From assembly GCF_037975245.1 (NCBI RefSeq), contig NC_092575.1:9890001-9954000 (forward strand): a stretch of DNA of 64,000 nucleotides, given 5' to 3'. Each line of letters starts with the position of its first letter. The stretch's first letter is position 1. Below are positions 35,801-40,375 of the stretch, in pieces. The DNA is from Apostichopus japonicus. Lineage: Eukaryota; Echinodermata; Holothuroidea; Aspidochirotida; Stichopodidae. Both the position numbers and the translations under genes were made by a program. Under the pieces are notes generated by a model. That model saw only the letters and a program-made list of their open reading frames with translations. It was not told the DNA's origin and searched no databases.

Positions 35801-36676
35801 CATTTTATACAACACCTAATTGTATTCTGGTCATTTGATTGGTCAATTGCTCGTTGATTGCATGCAGAATCCGCTCTATTCCACTCTGTGAAATAGAACC
35901 ATGGGTTATACTTTTTTGGTAGCACTTTTTTCAATGGTAAGAGAGCAGAGAAACCTGTCTGTTGCATGAGTGCATTTTACCCATCTTAATATAATATGTT
36001 GTATAAAACAAATAATGAATGGTTTCCATTCGTGCAATAGTGCAAATATTTCAGGAGTTGAAAGATGTAATTTGTTCCATTCAACTCGGCTGCGCCTCGT
36101 TGAATGGAACGTACAAATTACATCTTTCAACTCATGAAATATTTGCACTATTGCACTCATAACCATTCATTATTTGTATAATATCCTGTAAATTATAGTT
36201 GCATTATGAATTGAATATGTCACAATCTTGTGGTAGTAATATTCTATCAATAAAAGGAAAGACAAGGTGTGGAAGATATGTTACTTCAAGTTTATTATAG
36301 TTGTACCAGGAAGCATTCAATCAGGGGATACACTAATAACCTACACACTCTCCTGCAGATATTAAAGAATGTTAATTACCCTCAAGTACTGTTAGGTGTA
36401 TGAATTAACTGTAATATTATTGTGTTTATTAACAGTACAGGAGATAATGCTATTGGAAGATGCATATTAAAATCCATGTTTAAAAGTTGAACTAGGAACA
36501 TTTTCATTGCTTAATAATAGCAGTTACAGGTTCCTAATGATATTGTCTTTATTCTAAATGTTTCAGTACTAAGTACAACTTAAATAACCTCTCTGATTAT
36601 CTCACCCTAGGAGCTGATGAAGATGGAGAGGGCTTATGAACGATTGTCTCAGAGTACATCCCCATACGGAAAGTAA
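3780..36676 (+). CDS. Large coiled-coil protein, 20 exons, 5' end missing
   Basis: Exons: 3780-3904, 5957-6034, 8511-8623, 13125-13302, 14761-14928, 15494-15688, 17819-17944, 18662-18853, 20067-20273, 20484-20585, 21750-21932, 24508-24639, 29338-29564, 29933-30146, 31154-31231, 31830-32026, 33547-33613, 34386-34550, 35594-35758, 36611-36676. Every junction is GT-AG and keeps frame; the stop is TAA at 36674. About 990 residues are visible. The protein opens with heptad-rich helix (exons 1-4), has a polar Ser/Pro/Asp-rich non-helical middle (exons 4-6), then a long Glu/Lys/Gln coiled coil (exons 7-16), a low-complexity serine stretch (exons 17-18) and a final short coil. No catalytic domain, signal peptide or membrane segment is visible. 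Such proteins usually act as Golgi, centrosome or cytoskeletal scaffolds. It lies tail-to-tail with CHFR. I recall GOLGA3 beside CHFR in human, which makes a golgin-160 relationship worth testing, but no diagnostic motif proves it; centrosomal coiled-coil families are alternatives. No initiator ATG was found. Confidence 0.85.
5123..5623. mobile_element. hAT-like MITE with exact 8-bp target duplication
   Basis: The element starts CATAGGTGTAGGAGGC and ends CTCCTACGCCTATG, imperfect terminal inverted repeats of about 14 bp. It is bracketed by GGTAATGG at 5115-5122 and 5624-5631, an exact 8-bp target-site duplication as hAT transposases make. Inside, a segment of about 100 bp is present twice (about 5175-5330). 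It has no coding capacity. It sits in intron 1 of the coiled-coil gene. Confidence 0.85.
5957..6034 (+). CDS. Coiled-coil gene exon 2
   Basis: This exon of 26 codons reads ISAEEDLREQVQELETSMGS then IQEKKK, a clear heptad helix. The acceptor is TTTACAG and the donor AAG|GTCAGA. It is phase 0 at both ends, so its inclusion or skipping would keep frame. Confidence 0.85.
6081..6536 (+). mobile_element. TIR element carrying DR1 motifs, copy 1
   Basis: The ends are GGTTTCGATGAT and ATCATCGAAACC, 12-bp terminal inverted repeats. A TGTG-rich stretch follows the left end, then two internal units of about 145 bp, each ending in AGGTCAAAGGTCA (6281-6293 and 6426-6438). Homology with the other copies runs about 30 bp beyond the right end, to TTCTGGTTCTTCA near 6568. 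It encodes nothing recognisable. Two further copies lie at 23757-24467 and 30353-30713. Confidence 0.75.
7028..7070. repeat. CA/TA microsatellite
   Basis: A short CA run at 7016-7026 passes into a long TA dinucleotide tract with TATG variants. It abuts the 3' tail end of the SINE at 7079-7295 and may be that SINE's own tail grown longer. Confidence 0.85.
7079..7295 (-). mobile_element. tRNA-derived SINE, copy 1
   Basis: Read on the minus strand it has a decayed A-box region (TTAGCTCAATG) and B box (GGTTCGAGTCACTC), then a tRNA-unrelated body, ending GCAGGAGGATCTAAAATA before a TA-rich tail. It matches the copies at 38756-38972 and 47521-47752. On the plus strand its end happens to follow TTTTAG and to be open, so it can look like an exon, but the repeat identity explains it. 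Confidence 0.85.
7691..7708 (+). CDS. Possible 18-nt micro-exon of the coiled-coil gene
   Basis: A pyrimidine-rich tract ending TGTGATTTCAG precedes six codons, VMQKLQ, followed by a GTGTTA donor. Both neighbouring exons are phase 0 here, so inclusion would insert six helix-compatible residues between QEKKK and IALDD. The donor is weak and nothing else supports it, so treat this as a candidate. Confidence 0.3.
8409..8424. repeat. Poly-G tract
   Basis: An uninterrupted run of about 16 G lies about 90 bp upstream of the exon 3 acceptor. It could form a G-quadruplex in the pre-mRNA and is prone to sequencing slippage. Confidence 0.8.
8511..8623 (+). CDS. Coiled-coil gene exon 3
   Basis: It reads IALDDLKSLQETVQRSRSEI and continues helical to EDI. 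The acceptor is TAATTTCAG and the donor AAG|GTAAAA. It ends with two bases of a split Arg codon (phase 2), completed by the first base of exon 4. Confidence 0.85.
8818..8852. repeat. TA microsatellite
   Basis: About 17 TA dinucleotides without interruption, in intron 3. Confidence 0.9.
10731..10885. repeat. Tandem duplication, two 76-bp copies
   Basis: The phrase GTGGGCTATCTGCAATAATA begins at 10731 and again at 10807. Each copy runs on to GATACAGCTAG-TTGCCAG with a few substitutions. Confidence 0.85.
11246..11975. repeat. Possible element bounded by an imperfect inverted repeat
   Basis: ACAGGTCACCGTGTGACGT followed by a GCGGAGT motif (11246-11277) recurs inverted at about 11934-11975 (ACTCCGC ... 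ACGTCACAGGGTGACCTG). The arms are about 35-40 bp and imperfect. No target duplication was found, so this may be a decayed transposon or chance similarity of GGTCA-rich motifs. The left arm contains a TGACGTCA palindrome. Confidence 0.4.
13125..13302 (+). CDS. Coiled-coil gene exon 4
   Basis: It completes the split Arg codon, then reads SELVVLEYQRDQARRELGDI and passes into a non-helical basic and Pro-containing segment ending NTRPQTQ. The donor is CAA|GTAAGT. A second in-frame donor, AAG|GTACTC at about 13195, could give a shorter exon lacking the 36-residue tail; both are phase 0. Confidence 0.85.
14761..14928 (+). CDS. Coiled-coil gene exon 5
   Basis: This exon of 56 codons is phase 0 at both ends. 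The composition is polar and not helical (VVSDVREAAQFNSVPHDLVV, then Tyr/Gln/Asp-rich, ending REMDDKLKD). The acceptor is TTTCAAG and the donor GAT|GTAAGA. It starts the disordered middle of the protein. Confidence 0.85.
15494..15688 (+). CDS. Coiled-coil gene exon 6
   Basis: This exon of 65 codons is phase 0 at both ends and rich in Ser, Asp, Pro and Leu (FLSDSLSTTDHSNQSSILTP; then an acidic GDDGDDTGED run). The acceptor is TTCTCAG and the donor CAG|GTGAGA. It looks like a disordered acidic linker, possibly a binding or phosphorylation region. Confidence 0.8.
16498..16690. repeat. Degenerate CTGT/TCTA-rich simple repeat
   Basis: Tetranucleotide-like words (CTGT, CTAT, CCAT, ACAT) recur on one strand. 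The three overlapping ORFs here are artefacts of this composition. Confidence 0.7.
17819..17944 (+). CDS. Coiled-coil gene exon 7
   Basis: This exon of 42 codons reads ERDNSSQKFKEATEEIANLR and continues as strong heptad helix to KLHKSLH. The acceptor is TATATCAG and the donor CAT|GTAATA (weak). It is phase 0 at both ends. The main coiled coil restarts here. Confidence 0.85.
18662..18853 (+). CDS. Coiled-coil gene exon 8
   Basis: This exon of 64 codons is phase 0 at both ends: DSSQTQNHLQNEIIALRSQL, then an uninterrupted helix to QKGKEE. The acceptor is GACACATAG and the donor GAG|GTATAT. Confidence 0.85.
19836..20090. repeat. Tandem 128-bp duplication spanning an intron-exon junction
   Basis: Copy 1 (19836-19963) and copy 2 (from 19964) each contain TTTGATTCTAACAAATAG, a pyrimidine tract, a TCACAG acceptor and the first about 26 bp of exon 9 coding sequence. 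In copy 1 the acceptor at 19939 leads into a frame that stops at TGA within about 75 bp and has no usable donor. Copy 2 continues into the real exon 9. Confidence 0.9.
20067..20273 (+). CDS. Coiled-coil gene exon 9
   Basis: This exon of 69 codons is phase 0 at both ends: IIRSNTEECQKLEANREVAL, then dense Glu/Lys helix. The acceptor is TGTCACAG and the donor GAG|GTATGT. A truncated copy of its acceptor and first codons lies 127 bp upstream. Confidence 0.9.
20484..20585 (+). CDS. Coiled-coil gene exon 10
   Basis: This exon of 34 codons is phase 0 at both ends: ERIDELTDLKEKLKQLEEAK and on to EAEEQ. The acceptor is TGGCCAG and the donor CAG|GTAAGA. A 45-bp minisatellite begins exactly at this donor. 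Confidence 0.9.
20586..21075. repeat. 45-bp minisatellite that copies a splice donor
   Basis: Unit: GTCAGATGGTTGATGGTGGT, ATAGGACCAGTAGGGGAAGG, AACAG. About ten copies follow directly after exon 10, degrading towards 21270. Each unit ends AACAG and the next begins GTCAGA or GTAAGA, so the exon-intron boundary AACAG|GTAAGA is repeated. In the exon frame the first unit reaches TAG, so use of a later donor would truncate the protein. The 108-aa plus and 178-aa minus ORFs here are products of the 45-bp period. Confidence 0.9.
21750..21932 (+). CDS. Coiled-coil gene exon 11
   Basis: This exon of 61 codons is phase 0 at both ends: IQRAIITEREIWQMEAERKQ, then helix through MKILKE. The acceptor is CTCTGTTAG and the donor GAG|GTAAGA. 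Confidence 0.9.
21933..24507 (+). other. Intron 11 contents
   Basis: The 3' third is a copy of the DR1-bearing TIR element (23757-24467). The rest (21933-23756) has no recognised element or gene. Confidence 0.6.
23757..24467 (+). mobile_element. TIR element carrying DR1 motifs, copy 2
   Basis: This is the longest copy, with extra internal units. AGGTCAAAGGTCA is intact at 23927-23939 and 24322-24334. At about 24056 one base is lost (AGGTCAAGGTCA), and near 24190 one base differs (AGGTCAAAGATCA). The ends are decayed (left about TTACAATGATAATCCTAACC, right GTCATCAAAACC). Family homology past the right end continues to TTCTGGTTATTCA at about 24496, some 12 bp from the exon 12 acceptor. Confidence 0.75.
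24508..24639 (+). CDS. Coiled-coil gene exon 12
   Basis: This exon of 44 codons is phase 0 at both ends: ENNKLRDENLAAGREKVEAV, continuing to REDMSQ. The acceptor is ATTTCAAG and the donor CAG|GTAAGA. The DNA just upstream, including probable branch-site sequence, is homologous to the flank of the TIR element family. Confidence 0.9.
24655..25100. repeat. Minisatellite, unit about 88 bp, about five copies
   Basis: TATATGTGTCTCTGTATGTG, TTTATTTTACTA, CTAGCTGTTAGTACTATGGT and ATGTACTGGAGATGTAAT recur with drift. It begins right after the exon 12 donor region. Confidence 0.85.
25425..25865 (-). mobile_element. LINE 3' end (CR1/L2-like reverse transcriptase C-terminus)
   Basis: On the minus strand, FKILLHTYKAINGLAP, a +1-type frameshift, YITDLLTPLHR, then YGDCAFSVAAPSLWNKLPFH and IFKRQLKTFLF are visible. 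These are hallmarks of the C-terminal region of CR1/L2/Jockey-group non-LTR reverse transcriptases. The 3' end contains an AGCGCTATATAAATG motif and finishes in an ATT/AAT microsatellite (plus 25426-25446), typical of this clade. The fragment is 5'-truncated, frameshifted, has an in-frame stop and is dead. Confidence 0.85.
26190..27430 (-). mobile_element. Penelope-like retroelement fragment with GIY-YIG region
   Basis: The minus strand encodes LPLVVTFHPNLPPLQQI (about 27250), NVIYLISCRVCGIQYVGETK (about 26910-26850) and ERLWMQRLRTIKPHGLN (about 26660-26610). The middle motif matches the GIY-YIG endonuclease at the C-terminus of Penelope-like elements (IYLI..C..QYVGET...L..R..GH). The reading frame breaks near 27290 (a TGA and frame change), so the copy is inactive. 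Downstream, 26190-26600 is purine-rich untranslated sequence with a hammerhead-like motif. The reverse transcriptase domain was not seen. Confidence 0.85.
26239..26269 (-). ncRNA. Degenerate hammerhead-ribozyme-like motif in the Penelope-like element
   Basis: Minus strand, 5' to 3': TTGAAGA, A, stem GATCC, loop TGCTA, stem GGATC, GAAAC, GTC. This follows the hammerhead order CUGANGA, helix II, GAAA, then a GUC cleavage triplet after a very short stem III. Penelope-like elements are known to carry hammerheads. The first core base is T instead of the conserved C, so this copy is probably inactive. Confidence 0.45.
27431..29337 (+). other. Rest of intron 12, nothing recognised
   Basis: AT-rich intronic DNA between the Penelope-like fragment and exon 13. 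No coding, repeat or RNA feature could be supported; the short ORFs show no motifs. Confidence 0.5.
29338..29564 (+). CDS. Coiled-coil gene exon 13
   Basis: It reads EKMRETEKLREKLKNQDEEL, then SLIQELNEECKKSANILGV and a basic TPRKTPVF end. The acceptor is CTCAACAG and the donor AT|GTAGGT. It ends phase 2; the split codon is completed as Ile by exon 14. A 32-bp tandem repeat starts at the donor. Confidence 0.9.
29565..29695. repeat. 32-bp tandem repeat copying the exon 13 donor
   Basis: Four copies of GTAGGTTCTATCTGCTTTCT, GAATGATTTTGT follow exon 13 directly. Each begins with the GTAGGT donor hexamer preceded by a T-rich stretch. Use of a later donor would read ATG TAG, an immediate stop. Confidence 0.9.
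29933..30146 (+). CDS. Coiled-coil gene exon 14
   Basis: It completes the Ile codon, then NVKSSAAGKSPSTVELSHEA (Ser/Pro-rich) and helix TRSQLHSALSNLKLTNDELR to MKERKVK. The acceptor is TTCTACAG. The donor could be AAG|GTTTGT (30147) or AAG|GTCAAG (30141); both keep frame and differ by two residues. Confidence 0.85.
30353..30713 (-). mobile_element. TIR element carrying a DR1 motif, copy 3
   Basis: Inverted relative to the other two copies. Plus-strand ends are GCTTTCGATGATGTA and ATTATCATCAAAACC. It holds one unit with TGACCTTTGACCT (30506-30518, reverse complement of AGGTCAAAGGTCA) and the CA-rich stretch (30630-30675). Homology with copy 1 extends past the left end. Confidence 0.75.
31154..31231 (+). 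CDS. Coiled-coil gene exon 15
   Basis: This exon of 26 codons is phase 0 at both ends: ESEIEKLQSSISHEREDKAN, then LQEVQE. The acceptor is TTCACAG and the donor GAG|GTAAAG. Confidence 0.85.
31830..32026 (+). CDS. Coiled-coil gene exon 16
   Basis: It reads EHDAEVDKLKRSLQKIKLQE, then MKAWKEETALKMARKFEEEL to RELE plus two bases. The acceptor is ATCTCAG. The donor is ACA|GTTAGT at 32027; a donor four bases further on would put a stop in exon 17, so frame decides the site. Phase 2. Confidence 0.85.
32240..33135. repeat. About 30-bp minisatellite, split by a TTAA element
   Basis: The unit is close to TTGATTAGCATTACTAGTTA, ATATCAC. It runs about 32265-32539 and resumes 32902-33135, the gap being the mobile element at 32540-32901. 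The copies on both sides are the same family, so the array came first. Confidence 0.9.
32540..32901. mobile_element. TTAA-targeted MITE
   Basis: The ends are AGGGTGTGAAGACTCGC and the inverted GAGTCTTCAATGCCT, so the terminal repeats share TGAAGACTC. It is flanked by TTAA at 32536-32539 and 32902-32905. TTAA duplication is the mark of piggyBac and Kolobok superfamilies; the ends do not start CCC, so Kolobok-like is somewhat favoured. It is non-coding and inserted into a tandem array. Confidence 0.8.
33203..33425. mobile_element. MITE with C/G-rich ends
   Basis: The ends are CAGGCACGGATCCAG and the inverted CTGCATCCGCCCCTG, then C-tracts (GGGGGGTCC and its complement) that would extend a hairpin. 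It is bracketed by GAGTG (33198-33202 and 33426-33430). The terminal sequence resembles hAT-type MITEs, but the duplication is only 5 bp. It contains a poly-A stretch and has no coding capacity. Confidence 0.75.
33547..33613 (+). CDS. Coiled-coil gene exon 17
   Basis: It completes a Gln codon and reads RMLNLSLQDDASFSHSSGSR then SM. The acceptor is TTCCTAG and the donor ATG|GTAAGA. A short Ser-rich exon. Confidence 0.85.
33725..34118. mobile_element. hAT-like MITE with exact 8-bp target duplication
   Basis: It starts AGGTGGCGGAGCG and ends AGCTCTGCCACTG (inverted, imperfect). It is flanked by ATTAAGAG at 33717-33724 and 34119-34126, an exact 8-bp duplication. The interior has C-rich and G-rich tracts near each end. 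Non-coding; lies in intron 17. Confidence 0.85.
34386..34550 (+). CDS. Coiled-coil gene exon 18
   Basis: This exon of 55 codons is phase 0 at both ends: DASHSGQDANTVKVLKHLQE, KVKQLKLENLHLKRGRKRED, then a Ser/Gly/Asn-rich end. The acceptor is TTCGTTAG and the donor CAG|GTGAGA. A basic RGRKR patch follows the helix. Confidence 0.9.
35594..35758 (+). CDS. Coiled-coil gene exon 19
   Basis: This exon of 55 codons is phase 0 at both ends: YSNKDHHIYKLEQKVKLLER, QLSVAEERCRENAGLLSKNS and on to TQQTK. The acceptor is TACTACAG and the donor AAG|GTACGA. Confidence 0.9.
36008..36177. repeat. Near-perfect 170-bp palindrome (fold-back)
   Basis: Arms 36008-36085 and 36099-36177 are inverted copies, beginning ACAAATAATGAATGG and ending CCATTCATTATTTGT, separated by a 13-nt spacer TCGGCTGCGCCTC. 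It lies in the last intron of the coiled-coil gene, and the transcript would form a hairpin of about 78 bp. It resembles a fold-back transposon; no target duplication was established. Confidence 0.9.
36611..36676 (+). CDS. Coiled-coil gene exon 20 (terminal)
   Basis: This exon reads ELMKMERAYERLSQSTSPYG K and stops at TAA 36674-36676. The acceptor is CACCCTAG. The helix ends in a short SPYGK tail. Confidence 0.85.
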   Translation, partial: ELMKMERAYERLSQSTSPYGK

Positions 36677-36778
36677 ATGGTTAAACTCTGTGTGTAGAGG
36701 ACTATCTTCAAATATCAGCCACAATTCAAATGCCCAGTGAGTCTGCTCTTGAAATGTAATGAAAACGAAGGCTGGAAG

Positions 36779-36784
36779 AATAAA
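36779..36784 (+). promoter_or_regulatory. Candidate poly(A) signal of the coiled-coil gene
   Basis: AATAAA about 100 bp after the stop codon. It is the nearest canonical hexamer; later ones exist (for example near 38163), so the true 3' end is not fixed. Confidence 0.4.
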
Positions 36785-37391
36785 TGTGTTTGGTTTACTA
36801 GAAGTGTATTCATTTGATTCAGTGATTGAAGTTTTTTATCACTATTTATTTGATAAAGATCATTGATGGAGTACTAGACATGAGTGTACTGGCATCATTA
36901 ACCCATCCACAGCTAGAAGACTACTCCATCAATAGGACAGTGCTATAGTAGAAGACACTGTGTTGCAGTGTGTTCTTATATTGTTTCATACTGTACTTTA
37001 TGCAACTGTTGTTCCGTCAAGACCTTGTTGTGTCCCGACGGTCGGTTCACAAGAAGACTAGGAACACTGACTTTGAAGTGATCTTTTAATTCAATTATCC
37101 TCCAATGTGTCCTCACTTTCAATGTTTAGTGTAGAGCTTTCCTCTTTGTACTTGTAAGTTTTTTTTCTATATGCTTTTTAATGTATAAATTTCATCCATT
37201 GTAACTTTGCGTGTGCTTTCATAATGCAAACCTTTAACGATGCAAACCTTGAAAAAAAGTAAGCCTTGAGATTTCTACAGTTTTATATTTCTTATATTTT
37301 CTAACCTTTATAGATTACATTTCTTTGTTTTTTTCACATATAATTTTTAAAAAGTACAAAATAATACAACTCTAATGAAACAGTACTTTCA

Positions 37392-37590
37392 TGAATATTG
37401 AATATTCATAAATTCTTTATCGGTCGGTGGCTGTATGCTAGATAATTTCAGTTCACACTCTTACATCCTATCTCATTATTTATGTATTTATGAATATTCA
37501 TATATTCATTATAGGTTGGTGGCTGTGTGCTAGATCATTTCAGTACACACTATTACATCCTATCTCATTATTTATGTATTTATGTACATG
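37392..37590. repeat. Tandem duplication, period about 92 bp
   Basis: GGTGGCTGTATGCTAGAT, ATTTCAGTTCACACT and CTATCTCATTATTTATGTAT occur at 37426 and again at 37518 with few changes. It lies in the spacer between the two convergent genes. Confidence 0.85.
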
Positions 37591-38755
37591 ATTATAGGTG
37601 CATATCTGGGAATAACTATTGCCTTGGTTGGTATGAATAATATCACAGTTATCTGACAGTTTTGCATATGAACAGCATATGGATTCTAGTAGTAGCTCAA
37701 GATACAAATATCAATAGAACTTAAAACATATCTTAAATATATTGTCATGTAAATCATTTCCTCAGTGAATACTTCCAGTATTGTTTTATTTGACTGAATT
37801 TTCAAGTGATATTTACTATATGTGTGAAATCTGTCAGAGACAATGCTTCCTTTGCTAGCTAGTCCATCCAAATTTGATATTATAAATCTGTTAGAGGAAT
37901 TTCAATCATTTTGCAGTTTAAACAATGGAGAGGTTTAGTTTGTTTATTTTCATTTTGCTCACATGTAAATATCCAAATTTTCAGCACAAGGCTGCATGCC
38001 AGCTTAAGGCTCACTTAAAATATCAGTTTTTGTTGTAAATGCTTCCTATAATAAATGCTAGGCTTTCATCGAAAAATTCTGAACTGCTATGAAACAAGAA
38101 GAGGAACTCCATAGAAGCAAATTCTGTGAAGTGTTTGAAAATTTTCTCAAAGTACTTGATTGAATAAATCATTTGCAAAAAAACTTTAATATATTGCATG
38201 AATCATAGCATTTATAAGAAATTCTGCCAAATTATTGACTAAAGACCGAACTGTTACTTTTCCATGAAGGAAAATTTAGCAGCACTCTATCTGAGATCAC
38301 TCGTTTGAAGCTAAAATTTATTTTCTTTGCTCTATTCAAATTTGAAAAATAAAAAAGAAAGAATTTCTAGAATTAGGTGTATTGTACAATATTAGAAATA
38401 TTCCTTGCTGTTGAAATTATTTAAGTATAGCAAAAATTGTGAATGTGCCAATATACATTGTGAAATAACTGTTTGAAATTGTGTTTATCATTATGGAAAT
38501 ATTTATAGATTTGATGCAAATAACAAATAATTACGAATGAAATTGCTTCGTTAATATTGTTTCTTTTGTGTGTGTTTCTGATATTAGATATTAAAACCCT
38601 ATCTACATTCTGTTTGAAGTAGCTTATTAAACCTCCTCTACCATAAAGTATTATAAACAACATATTGTACCTCTAAATGCCTATAACTAAACTAGATATA
38701 GCCCCTGCTGATCTTCTGAATCACGCAAAATATATGTATGTATGGTATGTATATT

Positions 38756-38972
38756 AAACCCTCCTGCAAGCAGGAACTCACGAAGAAGCCATCATTGGCT
38801 TATCAAAGCCGCAAGCTGACCGAAGTCAGTCTCTTAGATTCATATTTAATGTCCATGATTATGAATTGTCAACAACTCTGTAACTGGACGTCATACATCA
38901 ATCTTGGAGTGACTCGAACCAGGGACCTTATAATTGAAAGGCACCGGCGTTAACCACTGAGCTAACACTCAA
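38756..38972 (-). mobile_element. tRNA-derived SINE, copy 2
   Basis: On the minus strand: TTAGCTCAGTGGTTA (A-box region, rc of 38952-38966), GGTTCGAGTC (B box, rc of 38911-38920), then the family body and GCAGGAGGG tail, followed by TA/CATA-rich DNA. It lies in the convergent spacer. The 71-aa ORF over it is spurious. Confidence 0.9.
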
Positions 38973-39308
38973 TATCCAACAATTCAGAAGCCAGTCACTT
39001 TGTTATAGATAAAGGTTAGAGTGAAATAAAGTTGGCAGAAAGAAACTTCAAGCACCTGGCAAACACGGTGAACACAAAAACATGGGTTATTTTAAAGTAT
39101 TTCAAAATTTGCCGAGATTTGTAAAGTTGTGGTTTGTATTAATTTGATGCTAGGCATTAATCATAGTTATTAGTTACACTACAGATCAGCTGTAAATGCT
39201 CATTCACATTCGGCCTCTCCATAAAACTCCTATATTAATTGAATTGACCACTAATGCAGGAACAAGATAGAAAAGACTCGATCAGTTCTAAGACATTCCA
39301 AGGAAGAC

Positions 39309-39314
39309 TTTATT
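39309..39314 (-). promoter_or_regulatory. Candidate poly(A) signal of CHFR
   Basis: TTTATT on the plus strand is AATAAA on the minus strand, about 1 kb after the CHFR stop. No cleavage context was confirmed. Confidence 0.25.
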
Positions 39315-40338
39315 TTGCCGATATTTTCTCCGCAAAAAGGAAATAGATATCAGAGAGGCATGATGAGGATACCATACAGGAACCATCAAATTTAAAATCA
39401 AACAGTTGTGAGCTTATCTAATGCATACCATGGTTCCTACAATTCTAAGCATATGAAATTCCATACTACGACACAGCTTACAGTTTAGCCTGAAGCCTGC
39501 ACACTAATGATGACCCAATGTTAGGCTACCTACAGAAAACCTATTGTATCTCCTACAAAATGTATGCTAACCCCTTTTGTTAACTTGTGGTGAGGGGGTC
39601 ATTCAAAGAGCTGTGATCCCCCAAACGTGACATCCTGAATTTTCCGTTTTCTCTTTTTGATATTAACTCTAAAGCCCTTGCTAGCTTACGTCAAAAAGAG
39701 AAGTATTCAATTTTTTTCCTGACTTAAACCTCAAAACTTCAAAGACTTTCACCATCCTAGAAAAGAGGTTTTTCATTTTCATTACTCTCTAGAAGTTTCC
39801 TGTTTTTCAAACCATGTGGGAACCATTGTATACTGCTGTGAACAGTAGTCACAGCTGAACTGACAGTATGTAACGTAGATGTTACCTGTTCAGAAAGGAC
39901 TTCATTCTCAGAATCACATAGCCACTGCTTCAAACACATGAATATAAGCAAAGACAGAGTGTCATTGTTTACTCTTAAGACAGCTCTACTTAGAGTAATC
40001 GAAAATGGTGCAAGACAAACATGGTTTTGCTAAGGTGAACTCTATAATCTAAATCACATTAAAACGTCTAAAAATTTAGATAAAGCTACAAAGAAAGACC
40101 CCTGAATTATTCTCGAACAAACAAAGCTACTTGGTTCGTATTGTTGTTGTTGTTTTTGTAATGAAAGCATATATGACAGCTTTGTCCTTTCACACATTAG
40201 TGTAATATTATTAGTAACATTATTAGGGCATGTTTCCACACTTTACCCGTCTTGACTGATTTGGTTGCTTGTTTACTTGTGAAGGTAAACCCTTGTTTCT
40301 CTAGGGGATGCTAACCACACTCCATCCAAGCTGTCATC

Positions 40339-40375
40339 TTAGAATCTGGTTTGGTTGCACACGTGGTTGAAACGT
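40339..40375 (-). CDS. CHFR: CHFR exon 19 (terminal, PBZ end)
   Basis: It completes an Ala codon, then RFNHVCNQTRF and TAA (rc of 40339-40341). The acceptor is TTGCGATAG. It supplies H634, the last zinc ligand of the PBZ finger. Confidence 0.9.
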
